DNA of 64,000 bases from Paraspadella gotoi (taxonomy: Eukaryota; Chaetognatha): assembly GCA_051294375.1 (NCBI GenBank), contig CM119271.1, positions 8,980,120 through 9,044,119 of the forward strand, given 5' to 3'. The notes beneath the pieces were generated by a model that was not told where the DNA came from, did not search any database, and was given only the letters and a program-made list of their open reading frames with translations. Below are positions 42,901 to 54,854 of the stretch, one piece after another (the stretch's first letter is position 1; each line of letters starts with the position of its first letter). The position numbers and the translations under genes were made by a program.

Positions 42901-45900
42901 ATGAAAATGTTTATCGAAAACTTGGACGCGTTCAAAACTTGGTTGGCCAAGACTCTGGCGCCGATATGCGACGCCGACCCCGCAGCCCTTGCCAAATATG
43001 TGGTGGCCTTGGTGAAAAAGGACAAACCCCTTGCGGATCTGCGCACCAACTGCCTCGACAATCTCAATGTCTTCTTGCAAGACGAGACGACAGGGTTCGT
43101 GGAACTTCTCTTCGAGACCATGCAGAACAAATCATACATTCCTCCGCCGGAAGCTAAAACGGCGCCGGAGGTAATCCCGGCGCTGGATCTGGGAACGCCG
43201 GCGCCCGCTGCCGCCGCCCCGCCTCCGCCGACAATCGTCGAGGCGAAGAAGGACGTCGACATGCGTCGTGGGCGGAGGGAAGGGGCCGAGGAAAGGCACA
43301 GGAGTGACGTTAGAGGAAGAACGGACAGGAGCGGAGGACGAGGTAAGTCAAGGGACCGAAGTTCACTTTATTAGTCAACTTATAATCACTTGTAATCATT
43401 GTAATCTTTTCAGGCCCACACGGCATTCAATCCCGATCTCGATCTCCCGGCGGCCCCGATCTTCCTGGCGACAGACAACGGTCCCGCAGCCCACGCCTCG
43501 GCGACCGACGACTCGGGCGCGACCGTGACCGAGAACGCGATAGGGACGGGAGAGATCACAGGGACAAGGATCAGGCGGGCAGGGATCAGTCGGTTAGGGA
43601 GCAATCTAACAGGGAAAAGGACGTTTTGCCACCGAGGTTAGGAAATCATTGTGGTTTAACACTTTTTCTGGACTATTTATAAACTCTCCTTTTTTTCCCA
43701 GACACGGACGTGCGCCTCTCCGCGGCCGAGACTTGCGCCAGGATTTGGACCGACGAATGGGATTCGTTGGAGGGCGTCAGAGAGGAGCCTACCGCGGGGG
43801 CAGGGGCGGTGGCCGAGCGCCTTATCGTCGATCCCGGTCGCGCTCTCGCTCGTATTCGCCGGGCGGTCGATCGCGCAGTTATTCTCGGTCTTTGTCGCGG
43901 TCGAGATCGAGATCCCCGTCCCGAGAGCGAGGTAATCGGTAGCTGAATTATGTTTTAATTATAATTTGAAGTATTGATTTGAAATAATCTCTTATACAAC
44001 TTCATCGATAGGGAGGCTAGGTACTCTGGGAATGAATAAACAACAATGTGAGAGAGACTTGATTGAAAGCTTGCAGGGATCTACTATGTCATTATCTTGT
44101 AAACGTGTCGGAGGCCTTAAACTACCAGGGGCAAGATAGTTAATTTATTAAATGAATGGATAATTTTTATATTGGTTGTACCAATTTCATAGGAGGTGGG
44201 ATTATCCTAATAAGTTTACATCGTTTTTTGTAGACTTAATATAAGAAAAGTGGTCTTGTAGTCTTGAAGACACACTTAAAATACAATCTGACAAAACTAA
44301 TTGCTTTCTAATCAAAATACGACCATATGCTAATGAGATTGAAAAGACGTCTCATTGAAAAAAATTCACAAATTACTCAGCGACACGTATATTTTACAGC
44401 CCCAATTCGAAGACGATGCCGAGATTTTGACGAGAAAGGGTTTTGTATGGCGGGAGATTTGTGTCCATTCGATCACGGGTAAGTTCTTCTTTTCATAGTG
44501 GGTGAGATTTTTTGTGCGACCGCTTTACGCTTTATTTGCCTCGATACTTCAGGTTCGATCCCGTCGTCGTGGACGACGTGTCTCTGCCGACGATCATGTC
44601 CGGGAGTTCCACGTCGGCGACCGGGTCTAAAACAACCGTGACCTCTGCCGGGTCGGCCAGCGGAAACAATAGCACCTCCACTTCAGGTGAGAAGCTTAAT
44701 GGTCGCGATTTCTTGAAACTATTTAGTATTTTCTAAAAAATAATTTTTCCTGTAAATTAATATCTTTTATACTATGGCAACAGCCGGGTTGCCTGTGATG
44801 CCCATTGGGATGGGGCATCTCACTGTTGGCTTTGGGGGCTTCCGACCCTCAGTGACGCCTCCAGTCACTGGCGCGGTTACCCTAGGACGGTCTCGCTTTG
44901 CCAACGCAGAGGGAAGTCGTTAGGACTGTGGATGGAACACTACGCTTGGGATGGTGTGTTCCCCCTCTGAGCCAATGGATTTGGCTGAAGGATGGTGGAC
45001 GTGAGGCGGTGTGAATATACCGCCACAGGATCCCCGGGCCAAGACATCACTCAGGTTCCTCAAGCCTGAGAGGTGTCTGACAAGACTGTTACCATAGTGG
45101 GAGAGAGAGAGAGCGCGAGTTGTGGGGGCATAGGCGTTAGTCGTAGCGTACCCCAGGGGCATAGGCGTTTGTCGTAGCGTACCCAAAGTCGGCAGGGCAT
45201 AGGCGTTTGTCGTAGCGTACCCTGAGAAGGTTGCGTGTTCGATAGTAGGGCTCACCACTTATGGCAACAGCCGGGTTGCCTGTGATGCCCATTGGGATGG
45301 AGTATCTCACTGTTGGTTTTGGGGGCTTCCGACCCTCAGTAACGCCTCCAGTCACTGGCGCGGTTACCCTAGGACGGTCTCCCTTTGCCAACGCATAGGG
45401 AAGTCGTTAGGACTGGATGGAACACTATGCTTGGGATGGTGTGTTCCCCCTCTGAGCCAATGGATTTGGCTGAAGGATGGTGGACGTGAGGCGGTGTGAA
45501 TATGCCGCCACAATGCTGTATTTATTTTGATTGTTTAATGTTTTAATATTTTTTTAAAAGAATTTTTGTCATTCGTTTTCTCTCCCCCGTCTTCTTAGTC
45601 CCCGCCGCTGAAGGCTACAACCCCGAGGCCCCGGCCATCGCCCCCTTGCAGCCTTCTATTCCCGGCGCCCCACTTCCCCCTGGCATGCCGACCCAAGCGG
45701 CTCTCCTCGGCGCTCCACCCATGCCGCAAGCTCCGCCAGGAATGATGATCGGGCCTCGACCTCCCTTCGGAGCTCCGCTCAACGGCATGCCTCCTTTGGG
45801 TCCACCGCCCGGATGGGCCGGCCTGCCGCCTCCCACCGGTCCTCCACCGAGCATGATGCCCCCGAGGGGTCCTCCGCCCGCCATGTCCGGGGCTCCGAAC

Positions 45901-48900
45901 GGCTCTGCTTATCCCGGCGGCCCCGCGGGATTCCCGGGACTCGGCGGTTCGTCGTCCGCATTCACAAATCAAAGTTCTCCGTCCGCTGGATCGAACTCTG
46001 CCGCCAATCCACCCCCGCCGGGTATATCGTCGGCCAGTCTCCCAACTTCGACGACGGTGAGAGGAAAATTAAATAATGTTTTTACAAATCATGGCACAGG
46101 CGCAATAAAGTCAATATTTTAGTTTGATCGTGACTTCACTCGTAGGTCAATTTTCGTCAGTTTATTCTGTTTAAACAATTACCTACAAATTAACGATTAT
46201 CTCTCGGCCAAACTTTTCCCCCCCAAAAAATATAATTGTTAATCTCCTATTCCCAACAGTCGCGACAACTCGTCTCCCTGAACGAAAAGCCAGACGCTCG
46301 AGGAGATGACGTCAAATCTTCGACGCCTGCTGTCGAGTACGATCCTGAAGAGCCCGGCGCGCAGATCGCTGAAAGTCAGTACTCGACTTGTGCGGACTTG
46401 TTATTTTCTTCTCTTTTGTCAAAAAAAAAAGTTTTATTTATCCGCTTAATTTTGATCTTCGAATCCGCAGAGGGACGCAACTTATTCTCTCCGCCCCAAA
46501 GTGCTGCGCCACCACTTCCGTCGCAACCTACGCAACCAGTCGGGAAACGGTCAAAGACGAAGCTTGAGTGCAAAAAGGTTTTTGCGCCTTACAGTTGTCT
46601 ATTTCTTTCACAACTATAGTGAAAATTTAATCTTGATTATCGCTTTATCCATTATTTCCTTTTTTTCACAGATACCTCGTGACTATTGCAACCTCACCAA
46701 GCTTTTGGACCATTTTGGAAAGTTCGGCGAAGTTACCAACATCGAAGTCAGCTTTCGGGGCGACCCCGAGGCCGCGCTGATTTCGTACAGGCACCCTCCC
46801 CACGCTCAGGCCGCTTACAGGTTCGGCGTTGTTTGAAGTGATGATGTTGGACATAAACTTTTGCCAAATGTCGGAATGGAAATAAATGTATTTCGTTCGT
46901 GTTTAATTCATAAAAACTTTAATTATGATTAATTACCATTAAACATGATTCGTTATTAATTTGTGTTAAACCTTTTCATCAATGACTGAACGTAGCTATT
47001 TTTTATTTTACTCTCTCTCAGCAATCCAGAGCCACTCTTCAACAATCGCTTCATTAAAATCTTCTGGCACATCGAAATGCCGGCGACGTCGGCCTCCGGT
47101 CAAGGTGACACTTCGGTCACCTCGTCCACCGAGAACCGGGCGCCGAGAGGGCCATTCAAGTTACCCACGCGGGACAAACTCACTTATGTGAAGAAGGGGG
47201 CCGAGGACGGTGAGAATCTTTGGGGACAGATCATTCCCAAAACATAATATTATTTATTTATTATTTATTATTCTTTCACAGACGAATCGAAACCCGGAGA
47301 AACGTCGGATGGAAAGCCGAAGGAATCCCCTACCGGATCGAAACCTGCCAAGTTGACGGCCGAGGATGTCCTGGCGGCGCAAGTAAGTTCCGTCTCTCGG
47401 GCGACTTTTGAATCGAACTGATCATTTCTTCCTTTCTCATTAAGGCCGAAATGCGCAAGACCCTGGAGGCCAAGAAAAACGCGTCTAGGATGAAGACGGA
47501 ATTGCTGCAGAAGAAGCAAGAATTGATGGAGAAACAGATCAAAGAGCAGAAGGTTGCCGTCTGATTTATTATGAAATTGTACTTTAAAACCACCGAATAC
47601 AAATTTAGTCAACGATCTTTGCTTTTAACTTAAAAGGCGTTGATCGAATGCTTGGAAAAGGGCGGCGTTTCGGCGGCGGAAAAGGCCAAGATGCTCACGA
47701 CGGTGAAAGTGATTACGGCGTCCATCGCCAAGTTGAAGAAAGAAGTCGAGATCGCCACCATCGCCGCCGCGCCGAGCAAGGCGGCCGCCTTGATGAAAAA
47801 GGAGGTTAGTCATTTGAAAAGTCAAAATGAAATGCCTATTGTTTTATTTATTATTTAATTTATTTATTTTTTTTTTATTTCCCCAGTCCTTACCAAAAAA
47901 TCCCGAAGAAGCGAAAAAAGTTTTGCTCGACACGGAATTGGATTTGATTTCGGCTCAAAGCGCCGGCGACGACGTCACGACCTCCGAACTCAGGTCTTTG
48001 ACCTTTAACCTTACTCGTTGAATGTAGAGGGTTTTCAGCAGGCAAAAATTGACAAGTTGCATTTTGCACCCAAATTGCAGAAAACGCGTGGCCGAGTTGA
48101 AGCAAGAAGCTTTGAATCTCGGTCTCCTGTCGTCGGTCGGGAGTCGCGGCGGACGATTGTCTTCGTCTCGCGGGGCTGCGAGGGGACGCGGATGGTCCTC
48201 TCGGGGCGCTCACGCTTATTCTTTTATGAGATCGGGTATGGATCGTGTTTGGAAGCGGAAGAGAGATTTGGAGTTTTTCACTTTGTCATCGTTTTCTATT
48301 CTTTTGAAGGCTCGATCCCCGGAATGGGTCGAGGGGCCGGGACGGTGATCAACAAGCTGGATCGGCGTCCGCGCAGCCTCGTCGTCGCCGGATTCGACGC
48401 AGAGGAGAAGGACGAGGTGCTTCTGCATCTGGGGGCCATCGCTCAGGTGGAGAACCACGATTTTCAGGTTGACCCGAGCGGAAAGGCCAAACTCGTCGTC
48501 AGTTTCTTTAATCGAAAATCCGCCGAAGTCGTCGCGGCTCAGGTAAGGAGGGAAGAAAAAGTTATATCATTATTACAACTTACCAGTGATGGACTGATGG
48601 TGCTTAATTAAATAATTGTTTTACTCTGCTTGGTTGACTCTCTTCTGTTTCATTTCTGATATTTAGGGAGCTCGTTACAAAGTTGGTCAACGACCACCAC
48701 TGATCTTAAAGTGGCACACTGGACCTCCGCCTTCGCCGGCGACGCCCACTCTCCCTACGCCGCCGCCAGCGCTCGTCGCTGCCGAACGCGCTTCTTCGGC
48801 TTCAAACGATGGCACGGCGACGCCGCCGAGTAAGCAAACCAAGGTAAGTAGAGCCAGTGCTTACAGGGTCGCACTCGGGCGTGATTTGACGTGGCTTGGC

Positions 48901-49304
48901 GCGACTAGACTCGTCCTTAAAGCTTTTCGTTTCGTCATTTCGTTTCCTTTTTCATTCAAGGATTCGGCAGACGAGGAAGTCGCGGTGGAAGAGGAAGAAG
49001 TGGAGGAAGAGGAGGAAGTTGAAGAGGAGGAGGAAGAAGAGTCAGGCGAGGACGACGACGACGAACCAAACGTAATCATCAACGACGAAGAGTTCGACGA
49101 GTCGCACGAAGTCAGTATCGCTTTTTCGAAATTTTAATAAATATACTTTGTAATATTATTTTATATTATCTTTTATTAATATTATATGTTATCCCCCAGC
49201 ATTTCGAAGGCGTCGAAGACTCGGAAGTAGTCAACGAAGACTTCCTTCTCGGCGAAGAAGAGGAAGAGGACGAGGACGAGCGCGAACGATCGTGGCGACG
49301 TTGA
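42901..49304 (+). CDS. RBM26: RNA-binding protein RBM26/27 (CCCH + two RRMs)
   Basis: 19 exons, 1142 aa: 42901-43342, 43414-43636, 43702-43931, 44400-44478, 44553-44686, 45599-46056, 46260-46374, 46471-46577, 46672-46820, 47022-47209, 47282-47382, 47445-47552, 47637-47804, 47887-47993, 48081-48235, 48310-48542, 48667-48843, 48961-49110 and 49200-49304. The frame is open upstream, so ATG 42901 is chosen by alignment to family MxxxIENFEALKxWL. The N-terminal PWI-like domain has AKTLAPICDADPAALAKYVV. Arg/Ser-rich and RGG-like segments follow. The CCCH finger is C-x8-C-x5-C-x3-H, in CRDFDEKGFCMAGDLCPFDH. Next come a Pro/Met-rich region, RRM1 (about 590-665), a coiled coil (about 742-835, AEMRKTLEAKKNASRMKTEL), RRM2 (about 940-1010), a Glu/Asp-rich tail and the family end RSWRR. 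Known role: nuclear RNA decay with ZFC3H1/MTR4 (PAXT-linked). It is the sole RBM26/27-type gene seen here. Confidence 0.94.
44074..44192 (+). repeat. Family C interspersed repeat, copy 2 (RBM26 intron 3)
   Basis: GCTTGCAGGGATCTACTATG, TCATTATCTTG, GGAGGCCTTAA and the shared end AATGAATGGATAATTTTT with TTGGTTGTACCAATTTC. The end matches copy 1 almost base for base and the beginning matches copy 3. Confidence 0.8.
44772..45512 (+). mobile_element. Composite A-B-A repeat, locus 2 (RBM26 intron 5)
   Basis: Same architecture as locus 1: A (44772 to about 45025), B (about 45026-45258, with three GGCGTTNGTCGTAGCGTACC-type units and the GGTTGCGTGTTCGATAG end), then A (45259 to about 45512). The first A begins CTATGGCAAC rather than TTATGGCAAC. 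The second A has several extra point differences. It occupies most of the intron 44687-45598 without touching the splice sites. The minus-strand open frames across it are not genes. Confidence 0.85.
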
Positions 49305-50179
49305 ATTCTGACGCTCTCACCGCCCTCGCGTTGACGCTGGAAAGAAAACTATTTTGCACGTTTCTCGGTTTTTGTGATACGGAGTTCGTAGACTGCGTAC
49401 ACTCTTAGCGGAACTATCGGACGGCCTGTGGTTGAAAAAGGAACAGAAAGATTCGCCTTTTTCTTCTTTCTCAACTAAAACGAATGGACGAATGAATTTC
49501 ATACGTTAATGAATAACGATGGTCGTTAAGACGAATTATTATTAATTCAAACGTTAATGTGTAGATTATCTATATCCAGTTTAAATTTTTTTTTTCTCTT
49601 TCCATTTTTCGAATCGGAGAAAACGCCTCGAGTGAAAATCCGAAATCTTAGTTATTTTTTTTCTCCCCCAGCTCAAATTTTTTTTTTCTGTGTTAAATGT
49701 AATTTAATTTCTGCTGAGGAGATTAAAGTGACAGTTTTAATTTGAACCTCAGCAATTTTTTTTTGATGAATTTTTAACATATTTTTCCGCTGAAAAACAA
49801 ACCAGTTATTATGATCTGCGTAAGTATCAAAGTTCGAGATAGATTACTTTCACAAGCTCTTGTTTTCGTTGTTATATTCGAACCTTTCAAATTGAATGTA
49901 AAATTTGTCAACCGAAAAAAAAGTAGTTTCCTGTTTGTTCCCGAATCCAGTGAAATCTATTGTTAAAATTAAATAAAAACGCGCCGATTTGCAATTCACT
50001 AACTTTTACTTCCTCTACATCATCGTTCTCAAAGGACTAAGACATTCTACTTTCGCTGTTGCAATTATCTTTTATGCATTGCCCACTAAATTTGGTTTTT
50101 GTATATTTTCTAGTAGCGATTCTTATTAACCTGATTATAATTTCAGAGCTAGTCATTTGTTGACACCAACTGCAACAGG
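49305..50179. other. RBM26 3' UTR and HADH upstream spacer
   Basis: 875 bases of AT-rich sequence. AATAAA at 49972-49977 is the likely RBM26 polyadenylation signal, about 200 bases before the HADH start. No gene is seen. Confidence 0.6.
49972..49977 (+). promoter_or_regulatory. Candidate polyadenylation signal of RBM26
   Basis: Canonical AATAAA 668 bases after the stop. A variant ATTAAA lies closer, at about 49722-49727, and could be used instead. Confidence 0.4.
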
Positions 50180-52025
50180 ATGGCCAGCTTCCTTTCTCTT
50201 GTTTCTACTCGTGGTAAGTTAGCTCAATGTTAATGATAACTAAAAAAAACTTAAACTCTTTTTTATCTTATTATTCTTCTACTTAGGTTTTTGCACGACG
50301 ATTCGAACGTCGGCTTCCATTAATCACGTGACGGTCATTGGCGCCGGCCTCATGGGTTCCGGTTCGTAACTAAAGACAATCAGAGTCAATAACTTAATTG
50401 AAAGTTTAGAATGAAACAGTTCATAAAACAGTTCATAAAACATTACTTATTTGAAAGGGAAGACAGGTTCTCTGCGGGTTAATCATCTCGTCTCGTCTAA
50501 TCTTGAATTAATTGAATTGAATTGAATTAATTGAATTAATTAATTGAATGATTGCAGGATCCTACTATGTTATTATCTTGAAAGAGAGATGGAGGCCCGC
50601 ATAGCCTGTCCAAAGTCATGGGAAAGATGGCTTAATTACCGAATGAATTTCTTTCATCTTACGCCAGGGATCGTGCAGATCAGCGCTCAGGCCGGCCTCA
50701 ACGTGTCCATGGTGGACACCAACAACGATTTGCTCAAAAAGTCCATGGTCGGTCCCGCGTTTTTCCCCGCTCCCCGCCCCCACCTCCTCATTTGTTATCG
50801 TCATTCTGACGTCTCGCTTCTCCTCAGGACCGCATCGCCAAGAGTCTGGCCCGCGTCGCTAAAAAGAAGTTCGGCGACAACGACAAGGCGCAGTTCGACG
50901 AGTTCATCGCCAAGACGTCTTCGAGGATCGAGGCGTCGACGGACGCCGTCGCCGCCGCCAAGAAGACTGACGTCGTCGTCGAGGCCATCGTCGAGAACCT
51001 CGAGGTCAAGCGGAAACTCTTCAAGGCCCTCGACGCCGCCGCGCCGGAGAAAACCATCTTCACTTCCAACACGTCCTCCCTCTCCATCGGGGAGATCGCT
51101 CAAGGTTAGCGGGAGAGGCTTATTTTTTATCATTTAGGGCGGAACTTAATGGAGAAAGGCTTCATAAACTTTTATGAATTTATGAACTTTCTAATGATAA
51201 CGTTGACGTTTAGTCATTAGTCAAATAACGAGGGTAAATATAAAGTTGCAAAGTATTTGGTTGACAAGTTTATTAATGACGGACAATGATTAAGGTGATG
51301 ACAAAGGTTACGACAAAGGTGATGACAATATTAAACTGTTCAATAATTTTTTGAAGAAGGGTTCTTTCTTGAGTTTGGCTGTTAAGGTGAATGCCTTTAC
51401 AAAATGATCAATTTAATTTATAAAAGTCATAATTGTTTTCCAACTTCGTAATTCAATGACGCCTATCTTTGCGCAAATGTTTGATCAGCGACGAATCGAA
51501 AGACCGATTCGGCGGGTACCACTTCTTCAATCCCGTCCCGTGATGAAACTGCTCGAAGTCATCCGCATTCCGGAGACCAGCGACGAAACCTTCAACACCT
51601 TGCTCGCACTCGGCAAGCAGCTGGGAAAATCCACCGTCAAATGCAAGGACACTCCCGGCTTCATCGTCAACCGTTTGCTGGTGAGGAATACAGTGGCTGA
51701 CCCGCTTTGATTGATTGATTGAATGATTCATTGACTGTTGCGATAGGTGCCCTACATGGCGGAGGCGGTGCGCATGTTGGAACGCGGCGACGCTTCTTCG
51801 AAGGACATCGACTTGGCGATGAAGCTCGGCGCGGGTTATCCGATGGGGCCTTTCGAGCTGGCCGACTACGTCGGCCTTGATACTACCAAGTTCATCATGG
51901 AGGGATGGCATGAAAAGTACCCTAACGAGCCCCTCTTCAAGCCCGTCAAACTCATCGAAGATCTCGTCCAGCAGGGAAAACTGGGTGTTAAATCTGGCCA
52001 GGGATTTTACAATTACGACAAATAG
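50180..52025 (+). CDS. HADH: Mitochondrial 3-hydroxyacyl-CoA dehydrogenase (two single-base gaps in exon 5)
   Basis: Exons 50180-50213, 50287-50361, 50668-50747, 50828-51104, 51489-51680 and 51747-52025. It converts L-3-hydroxyacyl-CoA to 3-ketoacyl-CoA with NAD in the mitochondrial matrix. A short basic presequence ([20 protein letters not shown]) is followed by the Rossmann motif [27 protein letters not shown] (active-site Ser/Asn region), then [10 protein letters not shown] with the catalytic His, [11 protein letters not shown], and the C-terminal domain [20 protein letters not shown]. Exon 5 as written lacks one base near 51500-51502 and one near 51539-51541, each inside what should be a GG. 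With both counted, the exon length and phases fit exactly and the protein would be 312 aa (human 314). These are most likely sequencing errors, but a decaying gene cannot be excluded. Confidence 0.9.
50551..50655 (+). repeat. Family C interspersed repeat, copy 3 (HADH intron 2)
   Basis: ATTGCAGGATCCTACTATGT, TATTATCTTG, GATGGAGGCC and CATAGCCTGTCCAAAGTCAT, ending AATGAATTTC. It is truncated at the 3' end compared with copies 1 and 2, and stops about 12 bases before the exon 3 acceptor at 50666-50667. Confidence 0.7.
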
Positions 52026-52723
52026 ACTGGCGGCTGATATTATTTTTTTTTATCTATTCGGCGATCATAATTTTAATATTTGGTCTTGTGATTAAATGAT
52101 TACACTTCCTGATTGGCTGGGTCATTCGAGTATTCTTTTTTGACCCCTGCGGCATTACCTTGGTTACACGTTGCCTTTATCTTTAAAAATCGTTTTTTCC
52201 CCTCCCTTTTTTTCAGAAAGCCTTGGGGGGAATAGGGCGGGTACCTCTCCTAAGGCTTTTTTTCCCTTGGAATCTGCGATATTCTCACCATCATATCATC
52301 GTGTTATGTTACACATCCCAAAATAATACTCGGGGGGGCCTTTTTATGTGACCCCCTCCTGGCAAAAAAATATAAATGAATTGAATATTGAATATTTTAC
52401 CGTCGTCCCCGTCGAAAGAAAAAAAAACCCACACGATCCGATAACCTCCCGATGAAATCATTCGAAGACGCCGCCGCCCGCTTCTGCAGCGGAGACTTCG
52501 AAGGGATCTCGTCGTTCGAAGATTTTGACCCATTTCCCAACTGAGAACAAAACTATAACGAACGAAACAAAAAACAAAACAAAACAAAAAAAAAAAAAAA
52601 CTAAAAAAAAACCCCAAATCAAAAAAGGGGGGGAAAAAGGCGTTTACGCCTAATAAGATCCCACCTCAAAAAAGGAACAACAAATTAATAGTAATAAATC
52701 AAAACAAAGGACTCTGTTTAATC
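52026..52723. other. Spacer between HADH and the MBOAT gene, with a stem-loop
   Basis: 698 bases. An ATTAAA at about 52091 may end the HADH mRNA. A 13-bp stem-loop with a T-run lies at 52217-52266. A-rich and G-rich homopolymers follow up to the MBOAT start. No coding sequence is recognised. Confidence 0.6.
52217..52266 (+). other. Stem-loop followed by a T-run
   Basis: AAAGCCTTGGGGG pairs with CTCCTAAGGCTTT (13 pairs, two of them G-T) around a loop of about 17 bases, and a run of T follows. It lies in the presumed HADH 3' UTR or spacer. No function can be assigned. Confidence 0.45.
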
Positions 52724-54854
52724 ATGTCTTATTATGCTGGATGCGGGATTTTGCAGCCGATTAGCGACGCTATCGGCTTGCCCGTCGATCAAATCAATTT
52801 TGTTGGTGAGTAGGTCATAAAATTTTACGTAGTGAAGACGTAGAGTACGCGATCGCTAAGATATCACGAAAAACTTTATCTTTCTGTTCTCCGCCTCCAT
52901 CCTCAGCCTGCCACGTGGTCTCTCTTCTCCTCGCCATACCTTTCCGAGTCTTCCTTCCCCCGACCGTCTCCAATGCCCCCCGACGTCACGTCTTCGAGTT
53001 CCTTGTCGGCCTCTCGATGGCGCTCTTCTGCTTCGGCCACACCGTGCTTCACCTGCTCGTCCTCTCGCTCGTCAGCTACGCGGCGATCGTTCGCGACTGG
53101 ACGCCGGCGCCTTCACTCCTCAAGCCGCACGTCGTCGTCTTCGTCTTCTCCATGGCTTATCTTTGCCTCAACCACGTCTATCGCCAAATCTACGACTACG
53201 GAAGTTACACCCTCGATGTCACCGGGCCCATGATGCTCATGGTGCTTAAGATTTCGGGTAAGGAATTAGAATAGTGGTTTTTCGACGTTGTGGGGGATTC
53301 TCATATCGGTCCGCCGCGCCACGATCTACCGCGAACAAAAGGGCATTTTCGTGGCGAGGCGGACCGATAAAGAATCATAAAGGTATTAAAGATTTTACTA
53401 CTACTACATCTTTCATATTGTTGCCGACATTTAAAAGGTTTGGCCTTCAGCTTCAACGACAGTCGTCGTCCTCGCTCTGAATTGAGCGCAGACCAATTAA
53501 ACCAGATGGTCGTTGAGAAGCCCTCCTATCTAGAGTTTTTGAGGTGAGATGATGCTCGTATTTCTTTTAGAAATAGACGCCCCGTTTCTTTGAGGCCTCA
53601 TTTTTACTTTACTTTTAAAAATAGTTACATGTTCTACTTCCACGGGATGATGTGCGGACCTCCTTGCACTTACGCCGATTACAAGCGCTTCATCGAGGGC
53701 GAAAACTTTTCCGGAGGCTTGGAATGTGTCCCGAGCCCGCTGAGGCCCTTTCTCAAGAAGCTCGCCAACTCTTTGATCTGCGCGGTGGTGATGCTTACCG
53801 TCGCTACCCGATTCGACCCGCATCTCGTCGTCGACCCCGATTGGATCGTCCAGACGTCCGCGCCGAAGAGGGCGCTCATGGCCATCGTGCATCTTGGTAG
53901 GGGGGGTGGGGGTTGAATTCGGGGAGTATTTTTATTTGCATCCGTGTCTTGTAATAACTTTCTGTGTCCTCCCTCAGGCTTGGTCCGCGCTCGCTATTAT
54001 TTCGCTTATTACTTTTCGGAGGCCATCAACAATCTGGCCGGACTTGGTTACGTCGAGTCCTCCGACGGCTCTACCTCTTGGGATCTCGTCAAAAACGTGG
54101 ACGTGACGAAAGTGGAACTCTCACTCAGCCTCAAGGAGACCGTGGAATCGTGGAATAAGACGTCGACGGTCTGGTTGCGACGCTGCGTGTACGACCGCCT
54201 TCCGCCCTCTTACAACCTTCCCGTTACGTACGCCGTGTCCGCTCTCTGGCACGGATTCTATCCGGGCTACTACTTTACCTTCGGCACGGCTGCGCTCTTC
54301 GTCGCCGCATCGAGAAAGGTGAGGGAAAAGTAGTCATTTTTAAAAATACTCGTATTCGTTGTTAATGTCATTTCATTAACTGTGTGTAGTCAAACCGCTG
54401 TTGATAGCTTCGCCTCCTTCTCCCCCCCCCCACCCTCACACAGGTGAGGCGCAACGTCCGTCCTCATTTCCAAGGATCGCCCCTGATGTCCAAAATATAC
54501 GACGTGATCACTTTCCTGGCCACCCGACTAGTCACTCCCTACTGTTTCGGCCCCTTCGTCCTTTTGAACGTCCGCGACACTCTGCGCTTATACCAGTCGA
54601 TGTATTATCTCTTTCACTTGGGTAATCATAATTTGTCACGTCAATATATATATATATTTTTTTTCCGCGTCCTTATTTTTAAATTGCTCCCAATTTTCGT
54701 TCCTACTTCAGCCGCGCTGTTGATCGTTCTGCTGCTGCCGAAAGGCCGATCCTCCGGATCTCCGTCGACGAAGTCCTCGACCTCCGCCAACTCGACGGCG
54801 GCGAACGGGAATTCGAGATTAGAAAATTCGCTTGAAGAGATGAAGACTCGTTGA
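52724..54854 (+). CDS. MBOAT2: Membrane-bound O-acyltransferase 1/2-like lysophospholipid acyltransferase
   Basis: Exons 52724-52805, 52907-53257, 53438-53543, 53625-53896, 53978-54318, 54444-54621 and 54712-54854 give 490 aa (human MBOAT1/2 about 500). It starts with LQPISDAIGLPVDQINFV, the MBOAT1/2 signature, then has about ten hydrophobic segments. Family landmarks include FCFGHTVLHLLV, QIYDYGSYTLDVTGPMM and AINNLAGLGYVE. The active-site Asn segment is ESWNKTSTVWLRR and the catalytic His is in ALWHGFYPGYYFTF. The C-terminus is Ser-rich with no KK retention signal visible. Known role: re-acylation of lysophosphatidyl-ethanolamine, -serine or -choline in the ER (Lands cycle). MBOAT1 and MBOAT2 cannot be told apart here. 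Porcupine was considered and rejected. Confidence 0.93.

Noticed and set aside
52724-54854. Identification of the MBOAT gene as Porcupine
   Set aside because: The N-terminal LQPISDAIGLPVDQINFV, DYGSYTLDVTGPMM and AINNLAGLGY segments match MBOAT1/2 lysophospholipid acyltransferases, not Porcupine.
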